7,070 bases of DNA, taken from an uncultured Collinsella sp. (GTDB taxonomy: Bacteria; Actinomycetota; Coriobacteriia; Coriobacteriales; Coriobacteriaceae). Positions 5,278 to 7,070 of this stretch are shown piece by piece. The notes beneath the pieces were generated by a model. That model worked only from the letters and a program-made list of their open reading frames with translations. It searched no databases and was not told where the DNA came from. Position 1 is the stretch's first letter; every line of letters starts with the position of its first letter. The stretch is taken from contig URKH01000086.1 of the NCBI GenBank assembly GCA_900548255.1, positions 1 through 7,070 of the forward strand, written 5' to 3'. The position numbers were made by a program, and so were the translations under genes.

Positions 5278-6006
5278 ATGGGTTACATGCTCGAGACGCG
5301 CGGGCTCACCAAGCGCTTTGGCCGCGGCGACCAGGCGCAGGACGCCGTGGCCGACGTGAGCCTTCATATCCGCGAGGGCGAGGTGTACGGGCTGCTCGGT
5401 CCCAACGGCGCCGGCAAGTCGACAACGCTCAAGATGATCTGCGGGATGCTGCGGCCGACGGCCGGGGAGATCCTCTTTGCCGGGCACGCCTGGCGCCGCG
5501 AGGACCTCTACGCAATCGGCAGCCTCATCGAGGAGGCGCCGCTCTACCCCAACCTCACCGCGCGCGAGAACCTGCGCGTGCGCACCACGCTGCTGGGCCT
5601 TCCCGAGAGCCGCATAGATGAGGTGCTCGCCGCCGTGGACCTCGCGGACACCGGGAAGAAGCGCGCCGGGCGCTTCTCGATGGGGATGCGGCAGCGCCTG
5701 GGGCTCGCGTTGGCGCTGATCGCCCGGCCACGCCTGCTCGTGCTCGACGAGCCCACCAACGGCCTCGACCCCATCGGCATCGAGGAACTGCGCGACCAGA
5801 TCCGCGGCTTCGCGGCGGCGGGTACGACGGTGATCGTCTCGAGCCACATCCTCTCCGAGGTGCAGCAGATGGCGGACACCATCGGCATCATCTGCGGGGG
5901 GCGCCTTGCCTACGAGGATGCGCTTCGTCCCGGGCAGGACCTCGAGGAACTCTTCATGAGCTTCTGCCGGGAAGGGCGACGAGCGCGCGGGGAGGTGGCG
6001 GCATGA
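5278..6006 (+). CDS. lanF: Lantibiotic self-protection ABC transporter ATPase (LanF/MutF type)
   Basis: The 242-residue cytosolic ATP-binding subunit powers an exporter that removes lantibiotic from the membrane. Motifs in order: Walker A GPNGAGKST (41-49); IGSLIEEAPLYPNL (80-93), with Glu where most ABC ATPases have the Q-loop Gln, a hallmark (E-loop) of LanF proteins; signature FSMGMRQR (133-140, SMGMR in place of LSGGQ); Walker B LLVLDEP (153-159) with D-loop NGLD; and switch His190 (VSSHIL). The C-terminal tail (from about 220) is short, as in other single-domain LanF subunits. The ATG at 5278 has AGAAAGGA 7 nt upstream; a second ATG at 5287 is less well placed. Its stop overlaps the permease start by 4 nt (ATGA). 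The GC content is clearly higher than in the genes to the left. A bacitracin- or BcrA-type exporter is the main alternative, but the E-loop and the partner genes favour LanF. Confidence 0.9.
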   Translation: MGYMLETRGLTKRFGRGDQAQDAVADVSLHIREGEVYGLLGPNGAGKSTTLKMICGMLRPTAGEILFAGHAWRREDLYAIGSLIEEAPLYPNLTARENLRVRTTLLGLPESRIDEVLAAVDLADTGKKRAGRFSMGMRQRLGLALALIARPRLLVLDEPTNGLDPIGIEELRDQIRGFAAAGTTVIVSSHILSEVQQMADTIGIICGGRLAYEDALRPGQDLEELFMSFCREGRRARGEVAA

Positions 6007-6773
6007 CGGGCGAGAAAGGCGGCCTGCTCGCGGGCCTGCGCGCCGAGGCCCTGAAGTCGCGCCACGCGGCACCGGTTCGCCTGGCCGTGCTCATGGCGCT
6101 GCCGATGCCGCTGCTCGGCGCGATGCCCTACCGGGGCGTGCAGATCTTTAGCGCGTGGAACTACTGGTACGCGCTCTTCCTGCCCGTGTCTCTCTCGCTT
6201 GTGGTGGCGTGCGTCGCGCGGGCGGACGCTCGCACGCGGATGCGGGGGCTTCTGGGCCTGGGCTTCCCGCTCGGGCGAGCCTGGTGGGCCAAGGCGCTCT
6301 GGTGCCTCGCTCTTTGCACGCTCTCGAACCTCGTGGTCTTCGGCATCTACCTCGCGGGATCGGCGTTCTCCTCGCAGGGTCTCACGGCCGCGGGCACGCT
6401 CACGATGCTCCTCTGCGCGCTCGCCAACACGGTGACCGCGGCGTGGATGATCCCCGCAGGGCTCTTCCTCACGGCGCGGCTCGGCATGCTCGCGGGCATC
6501 CTCTGCCCGCTCGTCGCGCAGCTCGTGGGTGGGTTCGCCTGGTCGTTGGTGCCGCTGCCGCAGCTTTTTCCGCCGTCGGCGAGCATGGTCATCCCCACGA
6601 GCTTCATCCCCGTGCTGCCGAGCGGCGAGCCACTCGCGGCGGACATGGCGCTCGGCGGGGCGCTCGCGGCGGATGGCATGCTCACGCTGGCGGGCCTTGC
6701 GGTCTGCGCGCTCGCATTCGCCGCGCTCACGGCGGCGGGCGCGGCCTGGTTCGCGCGCTCCGAGGAGAGGTGA
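6003..6773 (+). CDS. lanE: Lantibiotic immunity ABC permease (LanE / MutE-EpiE type)
   Basis: This 256-residue integral membrane protein has about six hydrophobic segments (near residues 23-42, 56-74, 98-118, 131-153, 160-184 and 225-250). Features recalling MutE/EpiE permeases are WNYWYALFLPVSLSL (52-66), the cytoplasmic RADARTRMRGLLGLGFPLGR (73-92) between the second and third segments, and PLPQLFPPSASMVIPTSFIP (184-203) followed by LPSGEPL. It would pair with the upstream ATPase and the following permease to expel lantibiotic from the membrane. The ATG at 6003 overlaps the ATPase stop, and the stop overlaps the next start (TGATG), so the three genes should be translationally coupled. Membrane topology was judged by eye. 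Subfamily placement relies on these motifs and the gene order. Confidence 0.85.
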   Translation: MTGEKGGLLAGLRAEALKSRHAAPVRLAVLMALPMPLLGAMPYRGVQIFSAWNYWYALFLPVSLSLVVACVARADARTRMRGLLGLGFPLGRAWWAKALWCLALCTLSNLVVFGIYLAGSAFSSQGLTAAGTLTMLLCALANTVTAAWMIPAGLFLTARLGMLAGILCPLVAQLVGGFAWSLVPLPQLFPPSASMVIPTSFIPVLPSGEPLAADMALGGALAADGMLTLAGLAVCALAFAALTAAGAAWFARSEER

Positions 6774-7070
6774 TGGCCATGACACGACTCTCCGACCCGA
6801 CGCCGCGCATGACTCTCCCGCTGGCCCTGCTCTCCGAGGCCCTTCGCCTGGCGCGCTCCCCGCTCTCGGCGGTGCACCTCGTCTGCTGCCTGGCAGCCGG
6901 TCTTGCCTGCGGCGAGTACTTCTCCGTAGCCCGATGGGACCCGGCGCTGGGCGCGGACGCCTACGCCCAGTTCCTCGGCGCCCTCATGCCGCTCATGTCC
7001 GCCATCGTCTGCGGGCTCGCCGTGGACGAGGAGAAGCTTCAGCGCATCAAGGACCAATTAGCCAGCGTTC
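6773..7070 (+). CDS. lanG: Second lantibiotic immunity permease (LanG/MutG type), 5' part only
   Basis: An open frame starts at ATG 6773, overlapping the previous stop by one base, with GAGGAGAGG (6762-6770) as ribosome binding site; ATG 6779 is an alternative start. The 99 residues visible show a first hydrophobic segment (LSAVHLVCCLAAGLACG, 31-47), WDPALGADAYAQFLGALMPL (55-74) and SAIVCGLAVDEE (76-87). This pattern is familiar from LanG/MutG permeases, in which VDEE-like residues are followed by an AGxxxxLL stretch. Here the text after VDEE reads KLQRIKDQLASV, which does not fit, and the DNA also becomes less GC-rich. The frame remains open to the window edge, so the gene is truncated by the window and may also be disrupted near 7031. 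Position and the first 87 residues support the LanG role. Confidence 0.75.
   Translation, partial: MAMTRLSDPTPRMTLPLALLSEALRLARSPLSAVHLVCCLAAGLACGEYFSVARWDPALGADAYAQFLGALMPLMSAIVCGLAVDEEKLQRIKDQLASV

Noticed and set aside
5182..6072. Long minus-strand open frame (296 codons) opposite the ABC ATPase gene
   Set aside because: It mirrors a fully motif-supported ATPase, is rich in Arg/Ala/His/Glu as expected for an antisense frame of GC-rich DNA, and has no domain I recognise.
5910..6785. Long minus-strand open frame opposite the first permease gene
   Set aside because: Its composition is extremely rich in Arg/Glu/His, a shadow of hydrophobic codons on the other strand, and the plus-strand gene is well supported by overlapping starts and stops.

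Overview
The window looks like chromosomal DNA from a high-GC Gram-positive bacterium of the phylum Actinomycetota, most likely a gut Coriobacteriia member such as Collinsella. This rests on three things: a GarA/OdhI-type FHA gene directly upstream of an FtsR-type MerR regulator, a pairing I know from Mycobacterium and Corynebacterium; A/GAAAGGA-type ribosome binding sites; and the overall gene repertoire. No 16S or other definitive marker is present, so the genus is an inference.

Left part (about 1-4950, all minus strand, moderate GC). Read in the direction of transcription, the order is pgsA (phosphatidylglycerophosphate synthase type), garA-like FHA protein, ftsR-like MerR regulator, apt (adenine phosphoribosyltransferase), a secreted coiled-coil NlpC/P60 peptidoglycan hydrolase, an intrinsic terminator, then a DegV/FakB-type fatty-acid-binding protein with its own likely promoter. 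The genes from pgsA to the hydrolase are tightly packed (gaps of 66, 3, 35 and 32 nt) and form a plausible growth and envelope operon covering phospholipid synthesis, a phospho-switch, a division regulator, purine salvage and wall cleavage.

Middle part (4882-5277). This is a 396-nt divergent intergenic region. It holds a candidate pgsA promoter, a perfect 13-bp inverted repeat with a 31-nt spacer, and a palindrome-rich leader ahead of the rightward genes. Composition, strand and gene type all change here.

Right part (5278-7070, plus strand, markedly higher GC). Three overlapping genes encode a lantibiotic self-protection (LanFEG / MutFEG type) ABC transporter: an ATPase with the LanF-type E-loop, a MutE/EpiE-type permease, and a second permease that runs off the window. 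No lantibiotic precursor or modification enzyme is visible, so this is either an orphan resistance module or the edge of a larger cluster. The last roughly 35 bases depart in composition and in encoded sequence from what the second permease family would predict, which hints at a junction or disruption at the window edge.
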